From assembly GCA_039818165.1 (NCBI GenBank), contig JBCBUL010000003.1, positions 1 through 64,000 of the forward strand: a DNA stretch of 64,000 nucleotides. The letters run 5' to 3'. Numbering within the stretch: position 1 is the first letter of the stretch; each line of letters opens with the position of its first letter. Below the pieces are notes generated by a model. It searched no databases. It was not told the origin of the DNA and saw only the letters and a list, made by a program, of their open reading frames with translations. The stretch is from UBA5336 sp039818165 (GTDB lineage: Bacteria; Pseudomonadota; Alphaproteobacteria; Caulobacterales; Hyphomonadaceae). This document shows, in pieces, positions 26,832-35,372 of this stretch. The position numbers were made by a program, and so were the translations under genes.

Positions 26832-27554
26832 ATGACAGCCCCGGCGCGCAAAATTGATTCCGTGGATATCCACCTTGCAGGCGCGGTCGTAACCCCGCTT
26901 TGCGAAGGCGCGCTCTGGTGGGCAGATGAACGTCTACTCGTGGTTTCAGACCTGCACCTGGAAAAGGGCTCCTCCTATGCCGCACGCGGCCAGTTGCTCC
27001 CGCCCTACGACACCGACACGACGCTTTCGCACGTCGAAACGCTTTGCCGGGCCTTGCGCCCCGACACCGTCCTGTCGCTTGGTGACAGTTTTCACGATCG
27101 CGGCGCCGAAGTGCGCCTTTCAGACACGGCAACAGATCGTATTCAGGCGCTGACACGTGCCCATGATTGGGTCTGGGTCGAAGGCAACCATGACCCGGAC
27201 CCGCCGAAACATCTGGGTGGGCGGGCAGCGAAAACCCTGAGAATCGGCCCGCTGGTCTTTCGCCACGAGCCCGAAGGCGAGATTGGCGAAGTGGCGGGAC
27301 ACTTACATCCGGCCGCCAAGGTGCGAGGGCGGGGCCGGTCCGTTCGGCGCCGATGTTTCGCAACCGATGGCGACCGACTTGTCATGCCTGCATTGGGCGC
27401 ATTTACCGGGGGGCTGAATGTGCGCGACAGCGCGTTCGATGCGCTTTTTCCGACCGGACTGATGGCGTTCGCATTGGGCTCTGACCGGGTCTTTGCCCTG
27501 ACGGCAAAACAATTGATTCCGGATGACCGCCGGGCCTCAACCTGGCGGCTTTAG
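26832..27554 (+). CDS. pdeM: Ligase-associated DNA damage response phosphoesterase/endonuclease PdeM
   Basis: A 240-residue calcineurin-like metallophosphoesterase. Metal motifs in order: VVSDLHLEKG (about 40-49), LGDSFHD (about 84), EGNHDPD (about 118) and VAGHLHPAA (about 158). PdeM proteins accompany a DNA ligase, exonuclease and Lhr helicase in a repair cassette in many bacteria; none of those partners is in this window, so here it is a separated member. The start at ATG 26832 is chosen because the frame upstream overlaps the previous gene. It ends 3 bases before the convergent podJ stop. Confidence 0.82.
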   Translation: MTAPARKIDSVDIHLAGAVVTPLCEGALWWADERLLVVSDLHLEKGSSYAARGQLLPPYDTDTTLSHVETLCRALRPDTVLSLGDSFHDRGAEVRLSDTATDRIQALTRAHDWVWVEGNHDPDPPKHLGGRAAKTLRIGPLVFRHEPEGEIGEVAGHLHPAAKVRGRGRSVRRRCFATDGDRLVMPALGAFTGGLNVRDSAFDALFPTGLMAFALGSDRVFALTAKQLIPDDRRASTWRL

Positions 27555-27557
27555 CCG

Positions 27558-30500
27558 TTAAGTGACCGCACCGGCAGCCTTGCTGTTCAGGCTTTCGATG
27601 AATGCGTTCGACAGCGTGCCCGTATCCGGGATGCCTGCATCCCGTTGGTAAGACCGGATTGCGTCGCGCGTGGCTGGTCCGATCACACCGTCAGGCGTGC
27701 CGACTGCGTACCCCAGTGCATTTAGCGCTGTCTGGACTGCGCGTACGCGCTCGAGGCCACCACCCTGCCAGGGTTGACGACCAAACTCGCCATTGGCCGG
27801 ACCATTTGGCCGCGCGCCTCGCCATGCCTGAACCCGCGCCCGGGTGGTGCGTGCCGTGTCGGCATCCACGCGGGTCAGCAATGCGCGAACCTGGTCACCC
27901 GCGCCCGGGTCGCCATTCTCCGCCGCAATGGAGAACCAGAACAGCGCTTCGGGGACGTCTTCCGTAATGCCGAGCCCCTGCTCATAAAGCACCGCAAGGT
28001 TGTACTGGCTGTCCAGAACGCCGTACTCGGCTGCCTTGCGGAACCACTCGACGGACTTTGCATAGCTTTGATCACCGCCTTCGCCGTCGGCAAAGAACAC
28101 TGCAAGATCATGCATTGCACGGACGTTGCCGCCATTCGCAGCGCGCTCGGTCCAGCGCCGGGCCGCCGCCAGATCGCGTGGCACGCCGAGACCTTTCTCA
28201 TGTAGCTTTGACAAGCGGTACTGCGCCATGGGCAAGCCGTTTCGTGCAGACTCCTGAACAAGGCGCGCACCTTCTGAATAGTCTGCATCGTTCAATCGCT
28301 GCACGCCAAGTTCATAGCTCGCGATCCGGTCACCGCTTTCCGCGGCGCTTGCAAGGGTCAGGGCTGGCGGGATCGGATCAAAGGCCGCGCTTTGGGGCAA
28401 AGCCACAGGTTGCGGTTCTGGTGCAGCCTCTGGCGTGGCCTGACTGACTGGTGCTGGAGTTGGCGCAACTTCAACGGCAGCGCGCGTCGGCTCCGGCAAT
28501 TGGCCTGTTGCGATCGCGTCCACATCCTCTACCGGGGTTGCCTCGGCCTCACCAAGAGCTTCGCCGTCTGCATTCAACCCAACGGACACGGCCATGGCGG
28601 ATAGGCCAGCGGCTGCATCGCCTGACGCTGAAACGGGCGTGGACGCTGCACCGCCGCCTCCACCCGCAGCCTGGGCGGGCACCGCCGCCATGGTTGGACC
28701 AGCAGGCGCCTGTTTGCCGCGCAGATAGAGATACCCGGTCGTACCGGCGGTCGCCAGAACGATCATGGATGCGGCCGCGTAAAGGGGCACCCTACCCATG
28801 GATTTGCCAGACTTGGTTTCCGCTTCGCCGGAGGCGCCCTGCGCCGCAGCAATCGCAGCCTTCCTGGCCCGAGCGATATAGTCGCTGGCGTCGATGTCTT
28901 CTTCCAGACCATCGTCCGCTGTAGCGTCCTCAACTACCTCCGGCACAGAATTGACCTCGGAGACCCCATCATTGGTGTAGGTTTCACCAAGTGTGTTGCG
29001 CGGCATATCGAGATCGAGATCAAGATGAGCAGGTGGGCTCAACGTGGCAGACGCCTGGGCTTCCGAGACCTCAGTGTCAAACACATCACTTTCGCGCACT
29101 TCATCGCCGCCATGGTCATCGAGCGGGCTGTCCCATTTCCCCAAAGCAGCCAAAGGATCTGTATCAGCTACAGATTTGCCGCGCGGCTCAATGGTCTCGA
29201 CGGGCAAGCCCGGCGTGTAGTCTTCATCGCTTTCGGTCTGGGGAGACACCGCCCATTCTGGCAATCCCGGCGTGAACCCCTCTTCAGCGCCGACCGCCAC
29301 TTTCGCTTCGGCCTGGTCGACATCCGTTTCAACGGTCTGAACCGCAGCCGAGAACGCCGCGAGCATATCAGCATCGTCGTCGACAGCACTGTCATCCTCA
29401 GCGCTTTCCGCCACCGCGGCTGCCGGCGCCTCCGGTGAAATACGCTCAGGCAGCCCCGGCGTAAAAGCCGGCGCATCGGTTTCGCCTTCAAGCACTTCCA
29501 GTCGGCTGGCCAATGACGCAATGGCGTCCTGAACAGGAGAAAGCTTCTCAGCGGTGGTCTCGGCGTGGATTTTGCCGAACCGGTCGGACATATTTGCCAA
29601 CGCTTCCGACAGGCGGGTTTCCTGGGCGGTACGCGTTTCTTCCACATGAGCGGACAGGCGACCGAAGGCTTCGTCCTGCCGCCCCTGAAGACGTTGCGCC
29701 ACAGTGGAAACCTGCTCGCCAATCTGTTCGATCGCACGCGCGCTGGCCGTCTCGCTTTCGGTCACGCGCGCTTCAAGGCGCTCGGCCAGTTTGCCGACTT
29801 CGTCACTCACCCGATCAATCGCACCGGACTCCACGCCCGCCTCTCGCGCTTCAACCGCCTCAAGACGGGCATGGAAGGTATCGGAAATGCTGGAGACCTG
29901 CTTGCCGATCGCCGCGAAGGCAGACGCGGCGCGCGCTTCACTGGCCGTTGCCTCGCCGCGCATACCTTCAAGATCGGTCCGCAAGTCGCAGACTTCAGAA
30001 CGGATGTCAGAGACGCCCGCGTCCTCGATTTCCCGCGCCATCGCCGCCCGGCTGGACTCGATTTCCGCTTTCAGCTCATCGGCCAGCCCCTGAAACCGCT
30101 CTTCGAGCTCAGCCTTCAGGCGCGCTGTTGCTTCAGGACCCGCAACATCTGAGATGGCGCTGACTTTGTCGTCGAGCGAAACGAATGTGGACTCCAGCCC
30201 TTTCAGAGCGGCATCCGTGGTGCTTTCGGCCCGGTTGAGACGCTCCTGGATCCGCAACATGGTCTGCTCCATGGAACCGAGCGCCCCCTGCACATCGTCT
30301 TCCACGCGCGACAGGCGCCCTTCGGTTTGCTCAGCCAATTCGCGGGTGGCGCCCTGAGCGCGCAGCTCTGCCTGCTCAACGGCTTCTTCGACGCGCTTTG
30401 CCGCTTGCGTCAGGGTCGACTCTACCCGGGTCTCAACCTGCTCCATGCGATCGGTCAGATCAACAAAGCCGGCCTCAACCCGCCCCTTGATGGCGTCAGA

Positions 30501-31004
30501 CTCCATCTGGGCCTGCTCGCCTTCCTCATAAACATGGGTGGCGAGCTTTCCGAGCGCTTCCTCCAGCGAGCGCAAAGCATCGAGATTGCGTTCGCCGCTA
30601 TCATCATCTTCGAGTCGGCGAACCTTGTCGCTCAGCGCGGCATGCGTCTCGCGCAACTCCTCGATAAATGTATCCACATGGCCAGCGATGACCGTGTTGT
30701 TGTCTTCGGCCTTTTGCAGGCGCGCGACCAACCCCATGACGGATTGGTCGATGCCCGTAATCGCGAGAGTGGAGCGCGCCTCGACGGCCTCCACGCGGCG
30801 AGTGAGGTGGTCGAGCGTGGACACCGCGCCATACTCGCCGCTGGGGCGCACTTCATTGTGGCGAATGTCATCGTCGGTGTCGTTGAGAATCAGGTTATTC
30901 AGATACTCACCAAGTGTGACGCCTTCCATCCGCGCTGCGTCGCGCGCTACGGCGCGTGCGCGTTGGTCGATGCCTTTTACACTCCAGGGTCCGCGATCGG
31001 TCAT
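27558..31004 (-). CDS. podJ: PodJ-like polar organelle development protein (coiled coil, TM, Sel1 repeats, peptidoglycan-binding domain)
   Basis: A 1148-residue protein with the PodJ layout. A short N-terminal motif (GPWSVKGIDQRARAVARDAAR, then GVTLGEYLNNLI) is followed by long coiled coils (about 60-510), an acidic linker (510-735) with three (F/Y)TPGLP repeats, one membrane helix (about 737-760), periplasmic Sel1 repeats (about 885-1035) and a peptidoglycan-binding domain ending about residue 1140 (LNALGYAVGTPDGVIGPATRDAI). PodJ marks the new pole in Caulobacter and organises pili and later stalk functions, and is processed proteolytically. ATG 31004 is chosen because GGAG precedes it by 9 bases. 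A CtrA box and a GANTC site lie upstream. The family is clear from architecture; the symbol is by analogy. Confidence 0.85.
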   Translation of the reverse strand: MTDRGPWSVKGIDQRARAVARDAARMEGVTLGEYLNNLILNDTDDDIRHNEVRPSGEYGAVSTLDHLTRRVEAVEARSTLAITGIDQSVMGLVARLQKAEDNNTVIAGHVDTFIEELRETHAALSDKVRRLEDDDSGERNLDALRSLEEALGKLATHVYEEGEQAQMESDAIKGRVEAGFVDLTDRMEQVETRVESTLTQAAKRVEEAVEQAELRAQGATRELAEQTEGRLSRVEDDVQGALGSMEQTMLRIQERLNRAESTTDAALKGLESTFVSLDDKVSAISDVAGPEATARLKAELEERFQGLADELKAEIESSRAAMAREIEDAGVSDIRSEVCDLRTDLEGMRGEATASEARAASAFAAIGKQVSSISDTFHARLEAVEAREAGVESGAIDRVSDEVGKLAERLEARVTESETASARAIEQIGEQVSTVAQRLQGRQDEAFGRLSAHVEETRTAQETRLSEALANMSDRFGKIHAETTAEKLSPVQDAIASLASRLEVLEGETDAPAFTPGLPERISPEAPAAAVAESAEDDSAVDDDADMLAAFSAAVQTVETDVDQAEAKVAVGAEEGFTPGLPEWAVSPQTESDEDYTPGLPVETIEPRGKSVADTDPLAALGKWDSPLDDHGGDEVRESDVFDTEVSEAQASATLSPPAHLDLDLDMPRNTLGETYTNDGVSEVNSVPEVVEDATADDGLEEDIDASDYIARARKAAIAAAQGASGEAETKSGKSMGRVPLYAAASMIVLATAGTTGYLYLRGKQAPAGPTMAAVPAQAAGGGGGAASTPVSASGDAAAGLSAMAVSVGLNADGEALGEAEATPVEDVDAIATGQLPEPTRAAVEVAPTPAPVSQATPEAAPEPQPVALPQSAAFDPIPPALTLASAAESGDRIASYELGVQRLNDADYSEGARLVQESARNGLPMAQYRLSKLHEKGLGVPRDLAAARRWTERAANGGNVRAMHDLAVFFADGEGGDQSYAKSVEWFRKAAEYGVLDSQYNLAVLYEQGLGITEDVPEALFWFSIAAENGDPGAGDQVRALLTRVDADTARTTRARVQAWRGARPNGPANGEFGRQPWQGGGLERVRAVQTALNALGYAVGTPDGVIGPATRDAIRSYQRDAGIPDTGTLSNAFIESLNSKAAGAVT

Positions 31005-31058
31005 GCCCGCTACTCCGTCAGCCTCGCCCTTCAACACTCCGAAAAGGCGCAAAAATCT

Positions 31059-31063
31059 GATTC
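31059..31063. promoter_or_regulatory. GANTC (CcrM) methylation site upstream of podJ
   Basis: GATTC lies 55 bases upstream of the podJ start. In Caulobacter relatives CcrM methylates GANTC and GcrA binds methylated sites at cell-cycle promoters. A single 5-base site is weak evidence alone; its weight comes from the CtrA box 20 bases away. Confidence 0.4.
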
Positions 31064-31082
31064 GTGCATGAGGGGATTGGTC

Positions 31083-31097
31083 TTAAAGGCGAGTTAA
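31083..31097. promoter_or_regulatory. Perfect CtrA binding box (TTAA-N7-TTAA) upstream of podJ
   Basis: TTAA at 31083-31086, seven bases AGGCGAG, and TTAA at 31094-31097 match the full CtrA consensus. It lies 79 bases upstream of the podJ ATG and about 100 bases upstream of merR on the other strand, so podJ is the likelier target. A further TTAA follows at 31102. Confidence 0.6.
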
Positions 31098-31159
31098 GCG
31101 GTTAAAATTTACGTGCAGACTGATAACCTTTGCCAATGTTGCCGTTACGACAGTTGACG

Positions 31160-31175
31160 TTGACGTTCGCGTAAG
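31160..31175. promoter_or_regulatory. LiuR-like MerR operator within the merR promoter
   Basis: TTGACG-TTCG-CGTAAG matches the ACG-N4-CGT core of LiuR-type palindromes. TTGACG also serves as a good -35 with CATACT 17 bases on (31183-31188) as a possible -10, so the site would sit on the promoter of merR itself, as expected for autoregulation. Confidence 0.45.
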
Positions 31176-31195
31176 GACGCGGCATACTCCAACCT

Positions 31196-31675
31196 ATGCC
31201 AGATACCGTCACCACACTGTCCGCTGCTGATTCCCGTACCTATACGATATCAGAGCTCGCGCGCGAGTTTGGGGTCACGCCCCGGGCTCTTCGGTTCTAT
31301 GAAGACAAGGACATGCTGCACCCCGCGCGGGACGGCATGATGCGCGTCTATCGAAATCGCGACCGGGCGCGCCTCAAAATCATTCTTCAGTGTAAGCGTG
31401 TGGGACTGCCCCTGGCCGACATTCGCGAAATCCTCGACCTCTACGGTATGGGCGACAATGAGCGCGCCCAGAAGCGCGAAGCCCTGAACAAGTTTCATAT
31501 CCAGGTCGAAACCCTGAAACAGCAGCGCGACGACATCGATGCCGCCCTTGTTGAGCTTCACAAGGGTATCTCCTGGCTCGAAGACCAGCTCGCCCAGATC
31601 GGCCCTGGCGAAGATGATGCCAAGGACGTGGCGGCGTATGAGAAGGTCGCCCGCGCCCATATGGACCAAGCCTGA
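31196..31675 (+). CDS. MerR-family transcriptional regulator (LiuR-like)
   Basis: A 159-residue regulator. The winged helix-turn-helix reads YTISELAREFGVTPRALRFYED (about residues 16-37), followed by the second helix pair (RVYRNRDRARLKIILQCKRVGLPL) and a dimerisation coiled coil (about 90-135). It lacks the metal-binding cysteines of CueR/ZntR types. MerR regulators of this kind (LiuR) control branched-chain amino-acid and acyl-CoA catabolism. It directly precedes an acyl-CoA dehydrogenase, and matching palindromes occur at 31160 and 34129, so the beta-oxidation genes to the right are its likely regulon. The effector is unknown. Confidence 0.88.
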   Translation: MPDTVTTLSAADSRTYTISELAREFGVTPRALRFYEDKDMLHPARDGMMRVYRNRDRARLKIILQCKRVGLPLADIREILDLYGMGDNERAQKREALNKFHIQVETLKQQRDDIDAALVELHKGISWLEDQLAQIGPGEDDAKDVAAYEKVARAHMDQA

Positions 31676-31685
31676 ATTCATCTGC

Positions 31686-31705
31686 GCCCACCTTTACCGG
31701 GTGGG
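31686..31705 (+). other. Strong hairpin between merR and acyl-CoA dehydrogenase gene
   Basis: GCCCACC and GGTGGGC form a perfect 7-bp stem with a 6- to 7-base loop, 10 bases after the merR stop, with no T tract after it. It may be an attenuator, an RNA-processing element or a stabiliser that sets different levels of the regulator and the enzyme. Confidence 0.4.
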
Positions 31706-31758
31706 CTGCAACAGATCACATTCTTCCAACTCCACGACTAATCTCCAAGAGGCCTTCC

Positions 31759-33543
31759 ATGCCGCGCTATGATGCTCCCGTCCGCGACATTCAATTCGTG
31801 CTGCACGACCTGCTCGCGATTGAAAAATACTCCAACCTGCCCGGCTTTGCCGAAGCCCCCCGCGATCTGGTGGATCAGATCCTCGAAGAAGGTGGCAAAT
31901 TTGCCTCCGAGGTGATTGCCCCTCTGAACAAGATTGGCGACGAACAAGGCTGCGTGCGCAATGCCGACGCCAGCGTGAAGACCCCCGACGGCTTTCCTGA
32001 GGCCTACAAGCAGTTTGTCGAAAACGGCTGGCCGCTTCTGAGCAAGACACCTGAAATGGGCGGTCAGGGCCTGCCCTACATGCTGGGCATGACGCTCAGC
32101 GAGATGATGTCTTCAGCCAACATGGCCTTTGGCATGTATCCGGGCCTCACCTCCGGTGCCTATGAAGCGCTGATGGAAGGCGGCTCTGACGAGCAAAAGC
32201 AGATGTACGGCCCGAAGATGGCGTCTGGCGAATGGGCCGGCACCATGAACCTGACCGAGCCCCAGTGCGGCACCGATCTCGGCCTCATCAAAACCAAGGC
32301 TGTGCCCCAGCCCGATGGCAGCTACAAGATCACCGGCCAGAAGATCTGGATTTCCGGCGGCGAGCAGGACCTGACAGAGAACATCATCCACCTTGTGCTC
32401 GCCCGTATCGAAGGCGCGCCCGAAGGCATCAAGGGCATTTCGCTCTTTGTAGTGCCCAAGATGATGGTGAACGCCGATGGCTCCCTCGGCGAACGCAACG
32501 CTGTGTCCTGCGGTGGCCTGGAAGAGAAGATGGGCATCCACGGCAACGCCACCTGTGTGATGAATTATGACGAAGCGACCGGCTGGCTCGTCGGTGAAGA
32601 GCATAAGGGCATGCGCACCATGTTCGTCATGATGAACGAAGCGCGCCTCGGCGTTGGCCTCCAGGGCCTTGCCCAGGCCGAGGTGGCGTATCAGAACGCC
32701 GTCGACTTCGCCAAGGACCGCCGCCAGGGCCGCGCCCTGACAGGGCCTGCTGAGCCGGAGAAAACGGCAGACCCCATCATCGTACACCCGGATGTGCGGC
32801 GCATGCTGCTGGACCAGAAGGCCTTCATCGAGGGTGCGCGCGCCTTCACCTACTGGACAGCGCTCTATGGCGACCTCCTGCACAAGTCTCCGGACGAGAA
32901 AGTCCGCGAGAAGGCGGGTGACTACATGGCGCTGATGACCCCGGTCATCAAAGCGTTCCTGACCGATCGCGGCTACAAGGCCTGTAATGATGGGCTGCAG
33001 CTCCATGGTGGCTCTGGCTTCACCAAGGAGTGGGGCATGGAGCAGTTCGTGCGCGACTGCCGCATCACGCTGATCTATGAGGGCACCAACGGCATCCAGG
33101 CGCTTGATCTGGTGGGCCGCAAACTGGCCGCCAATGGCGGGCGGGCGATCTTCACCTTCTTCGCGGAGGTTGACGATTACACCAGCCAGCATGAAGGCAA
33201 TGAAGACCTCGCACCATTCATTGAGGGACTGAAATCGGCCAAGGCCCAGCTCCAGGAAGCCACCCAATGGCTGATGCAAAACGGCATGTCGAACTTCAAC
33301 AATGCCGGCGCCTCTTCCAATGATTATCTCCACCTCTTCGGCCTTACCGCGCTCGCCTATATGTGGGCACAAATGGCGGAAGTCGCCATGGAGAAGTCGG
33401 GCAGCGGTGATCCCTACTACGACACCAAGGTGAAAACCGGTCGCTACTTCATGGATCGCATCCTTCCAGACACCGCGGCCCACCTGGCCAAGGTAAAGTC
33501 CGGCGCTGACACGATGATGGCGCTCGACGCAGAAGACTTCTAG
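31759..33543 (+). CDS. Acyl-CoA dehydrogenase, long (DmdC-like) form
   Basis: A 594-residue FAD enzyme, longer than the usual 380-400 residues because of a C-terminal extension (about 470-594), as in DmdC (methylthiopropionyl-CoA dehydrogenase) and related proteins. Visible motifs are MNLTEPQCGTDLGLIKTKA (about 162-180), KIWISGGE, and LHGGSGFTKEWGMEQFVRDCRITLIYEGTNGIQA (about 415-448) in the FAD/C-terminal domain. It introduces the 2,3 double bond into acyl-CoA with electrons to ETF. The chain-length or methylthio substrate cannot be told from sequence. It lies 83 bases after merR and is probably co-transcribed with it. Confidence 0.92.
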   Translation: MPRYDAPVRDIQFVLHDLLAIEKYSNLPGFAEAPRDLVDQILEEGGKFASEVIAPLNKIGDEQGCVRNADASVKTPDGFPEAYKQFVENGWPLLSKTPEMGGQGLPYMLGMTLSEMMSSANMAFGMYPGLTSGAYEALMEGGSDEQKQMYGPKMASGEWAGTMNLTEPQCGTDLGLIKTKAVPQPDGSYKITGQKIWISGGEQDLTENIIHLVLARIEGAPEGIKGISLFVVPKMMVNADGSLGERNAVSCGGLEEKMGIHGNATCVMNYDEATGWLVGEEHKGMRTMFVMMNEARLGVGLQGLAQAEVAYQNAVDFAKDRRQGRALTGPAEPEKTADPIIVHPDVRRMLLDQKAFIEGARAFTYWTALYGDLLHKSPDEKVREKAGDYMALMTPVIKAFLTDRGYKACNDGLQLHGGSGFTKEWGMEQFVRDCRITLIYEGTNGIQALDLVGRKLAANGGRAIFTFFAEVDDYTSQHEGNEDLAPFIEGLKSAKAQLQEATQWLMQNGMSNFNNAGASSNDYLHLFGLTALAYMWAQMAEVAMEKSGSGDPYYDTKVKTGRYFMDRILPDTAAHLAKVKSGADTMMALDAEDF

Positions 33544-33546
33544 CCC

Positions 33547-34083
33547 GTGAGCTTTCGCGAAGCACCCGTCCTCGAAACCGAGCGGCTGGTGCTTCGCCCC
33601 TACCGGCTTGAAGATTTTGATGCGTTTGCTGCCTATTTCGCTTCATCGCGGTCACGATTTACGGACGGTCCAGTCTCACGCATTCAGGCTTGGGACTTGT
33701 TTACAGCAGGCGCTGGACGCTGGGCGATTGCCGGGCACGGGGCATGGTCCATTACCGTACGCGGCGACGATGCTGGCATTGGGCTGGTCGCCCTGAACAC
33801 ACCGATCACCCTGCCCTATCCAGAACTCGGCTACATTCTTTGGCAGGGCTTCGAGGGTCGAGGAACCGCGCGCGAGGCTGCGGAAGCGGCACGGGATTTC
33901 GCCTTCGATCGTCTCGGATGGTCCACGCTGATCAGCGGTATCCACAAGGACAATGCGTCATCCATTCGTTTGGCGGAGCGCATGGGCGCGGTGGCTGACT
34001 CGTCGATCAAGCTCGAGGATGAACCCGAAACGCTGTTTTTCCGCCACACGAAAAGGACGCCCCGCACATCACCAAACGCCTGA
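33547..34083 (+). CDS. GNAT-family N-acetyltransferase (RimJ/RimL type)
   Basis: A 178-residue protein with LETERLVLRPYRLEDFDAF near the N-terminus and the acetyl-CoA loop WQGFEGRGTAREAAEAA (about 98-114), then NASSIRLAERMGA. This layout is typical of RimJ/RimL-like acetyltransferases that modify protein N-termini or small molecules. The start is GTG, three bases after the acyl-CoA dehydrogenase stop, indicating tight coupling although a functional link is not obvious. The substrate is unknown. Confidence 0.82.
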   Translation: MSFREAPVLETERLVLRPYRLEDFDAFAAYFASSRSRFTDGPVSRIQAWDLFTAGAGRWAIAGHGAWSITVRGDDAGIGLVALNTPITLPYPELGYILWQGFEGRGTAREAAEAARDFAFDRLGWSTLISGIHKDNASSIRLAERMGAVADSSIKLEDEPETLFFRHTKRTPRTSPNA

Positions 34084-34128
34084 TTTCCCTTAGGGCACAG
34101 GTAGAATTTCGCAGCGCAGCAGACTATG

Positions 34129-34144
34129 TTGACGTGAACGTAAA
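34129..34144. promoter_or_regulatory. LiuR-like MerR operator upstream of second acyl-CoA dehydrogenase
   Basis: TTGACGTGAACGTAAA matches the ACG-N4-CGT core with symmetric TT/AA flanks (six of eight base pairs) and lies 49 bases before the start at 34193. It resembles the site at 31160 in front of merR, suggesting one regulon. Confidence 0.5.
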
Positions 34145-34192
34145 CGAAAAGGCGCCACCCAAGAGCGCCCAACGCTTTTCGGGAGACACACC

Positions 34193-35368
34193 ATGCAGGC
34201 CAGCCCCCTCGATGTGAAACAACCAGAGTGGCGCAGCGACGATGAGATTTCGATCTTTTCCGATGCCGTTGGTCAGTTTTTCGAACGCGAATGCAAACCC
34301 CATGTCGAGGACTGGCGTAAGCAAGGGTATGTGCCCCGCGAGGTTTGGAAAACCGCTGGCGAAGCCGGCCTCCTGCTCGCATCCGCGCCCGAGGAATATG
34401 GCGGCGCAGGCGGGGATTTCCGCCACGAAGCGGTGATCATCGAACAGCAGCAGTGGAAGGGCATCGACGGTTTCGGCATCACGCTGCACAACGCCATCGT
34501 CGCGCCCTACATCACACACTACGGAACAGAGGAGCAGAAACGCCGCTGGCTGCCAAAGCTCGCCTCGGGCGACATGGTCTGCGCCATCGCCATGACCGAG
34601 CCGGGCACAGGCTCGGACCTCCAGAACATCAAGACGACGGCCAAGAAGGATGGCAATGGCTACGTCATCAACGGCTCGAAGACTTTTATCTCAAATGGCC
34701 AGACGGCGAACCTGATCCTGGTCTGCGCGAAGACCGATCCGGACAAGGGCGCCAAGGGCGTCTCTATCATGGTGGTCGAAACCGATGAGGTAGAAGGCGA
34801 AGGCGGCTTTGAGCGCGGCCGCAACCTGGAAAAAGTCGGCCAGAAAGCTGCCGACACCTCGGAGCTCTTCTTCAACGATGTGAAAGTGCCCGCCACCGCC
34901 CTGCTCGGCGAGGCGGAAGGCCAAGGTTTCATCCAGCTGATGCAGCAACTCCCCCAGGAGCGTCACATCATCGGCCTGCAGGGCATCGGCATGATCGAGC
35001 GCGCCCTGACCGAGACCGTTGCCTACGTAAAGCAGCGAAAAGCCTTCGGCCAATCCATCATGGATTTCCAGAACACCCAGTTCAAACTCGCCGAGTGCAA
35101 GACCGAAGCGACCGTGGCGCGCACCTTCATGGACTACTGCACAGAGCGCCTGCTGGCGGGCGAGCTTGATCCCGCCACCGCGTCGATGAGCAAGTATTGG
35201 GTCAGTGACCTGCAGTGCAAGATCATCGACGAGTGCGTCCAACTCCATGGCGGCTATGGCTATATGGATGAATACCCCATCGCCCAAATGTATGCTGACG
35301 CCCGCGTCCAGCGCATCTATGGCGGCGCCAACGAGATCATGAAAGTGCTGATCGCGAGGACGCTTTAG
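34193..35368 (+). CDS. Acyl-CoA dehydrogenase
   Basis: A 391-residue FAD flavoprotein of normal family length. Motifs: AIAMTEPGTGSDLQNIKT (about 134-151), FISNGQTANLILV, FGQSIMDFQNTQFKLAE (about 283-299) and LHGGYGYMDEYPIAQMYADARVQRIYGGANEIMK at the C-terminus, which carries the FAD contact and the usual position of the catalytic Glu (GGANE). It feeds electrons to ETF in beta-oxidation. The gene heads a compact run (thioesterase 4 bases later, then thiolase, then the bifunctional enzyme) and has a MerR-type operator in front, so it is probably the first gene of an inducible fatty-acid oxidation operon. Confidence 0.94.
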   Translation: MQASPLDVKQPEWRSDDEISIFSDAVGQFFERECKPHVEDWRKQGYVPREVWKTAGEAGLLLASAPEEYGGAGGDFRHEAVIIEQQQWKGIDGFGITLHNAIVAPYITHYGTEEQKRRWLPKLASGDMVCAIAMTEPGTGSDLQNIKTTAKKDGNGYVINGSKTFISNGQTANLILVCAKTDPDKGAKGVSIMVVETDEVEGEGGFERGRNLEKVGQKAADTSELFFNDVKVPATALLGEAEGQGFIQLMQQLPQERHIIGLQGIGMIERALTETVAYVKQRKAFGQSIMDFQNTQFKLAECKTEATVARTFMDYCTERLLAGELDPATASMSKYWVSDLQCKIIDECVQLHGGYGYMDEYPIAQMYADARVQRIYGGANEIMKVLIARTL

Positions 35369-35372
35369 GAAC

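Noticed and set aside
26812..27554. Possible complete ligase-associated repair cassette around pdeM.
   Set aside because: No DNA ligase, Lhr helicase or exonuclease gene is present on either side in the window.
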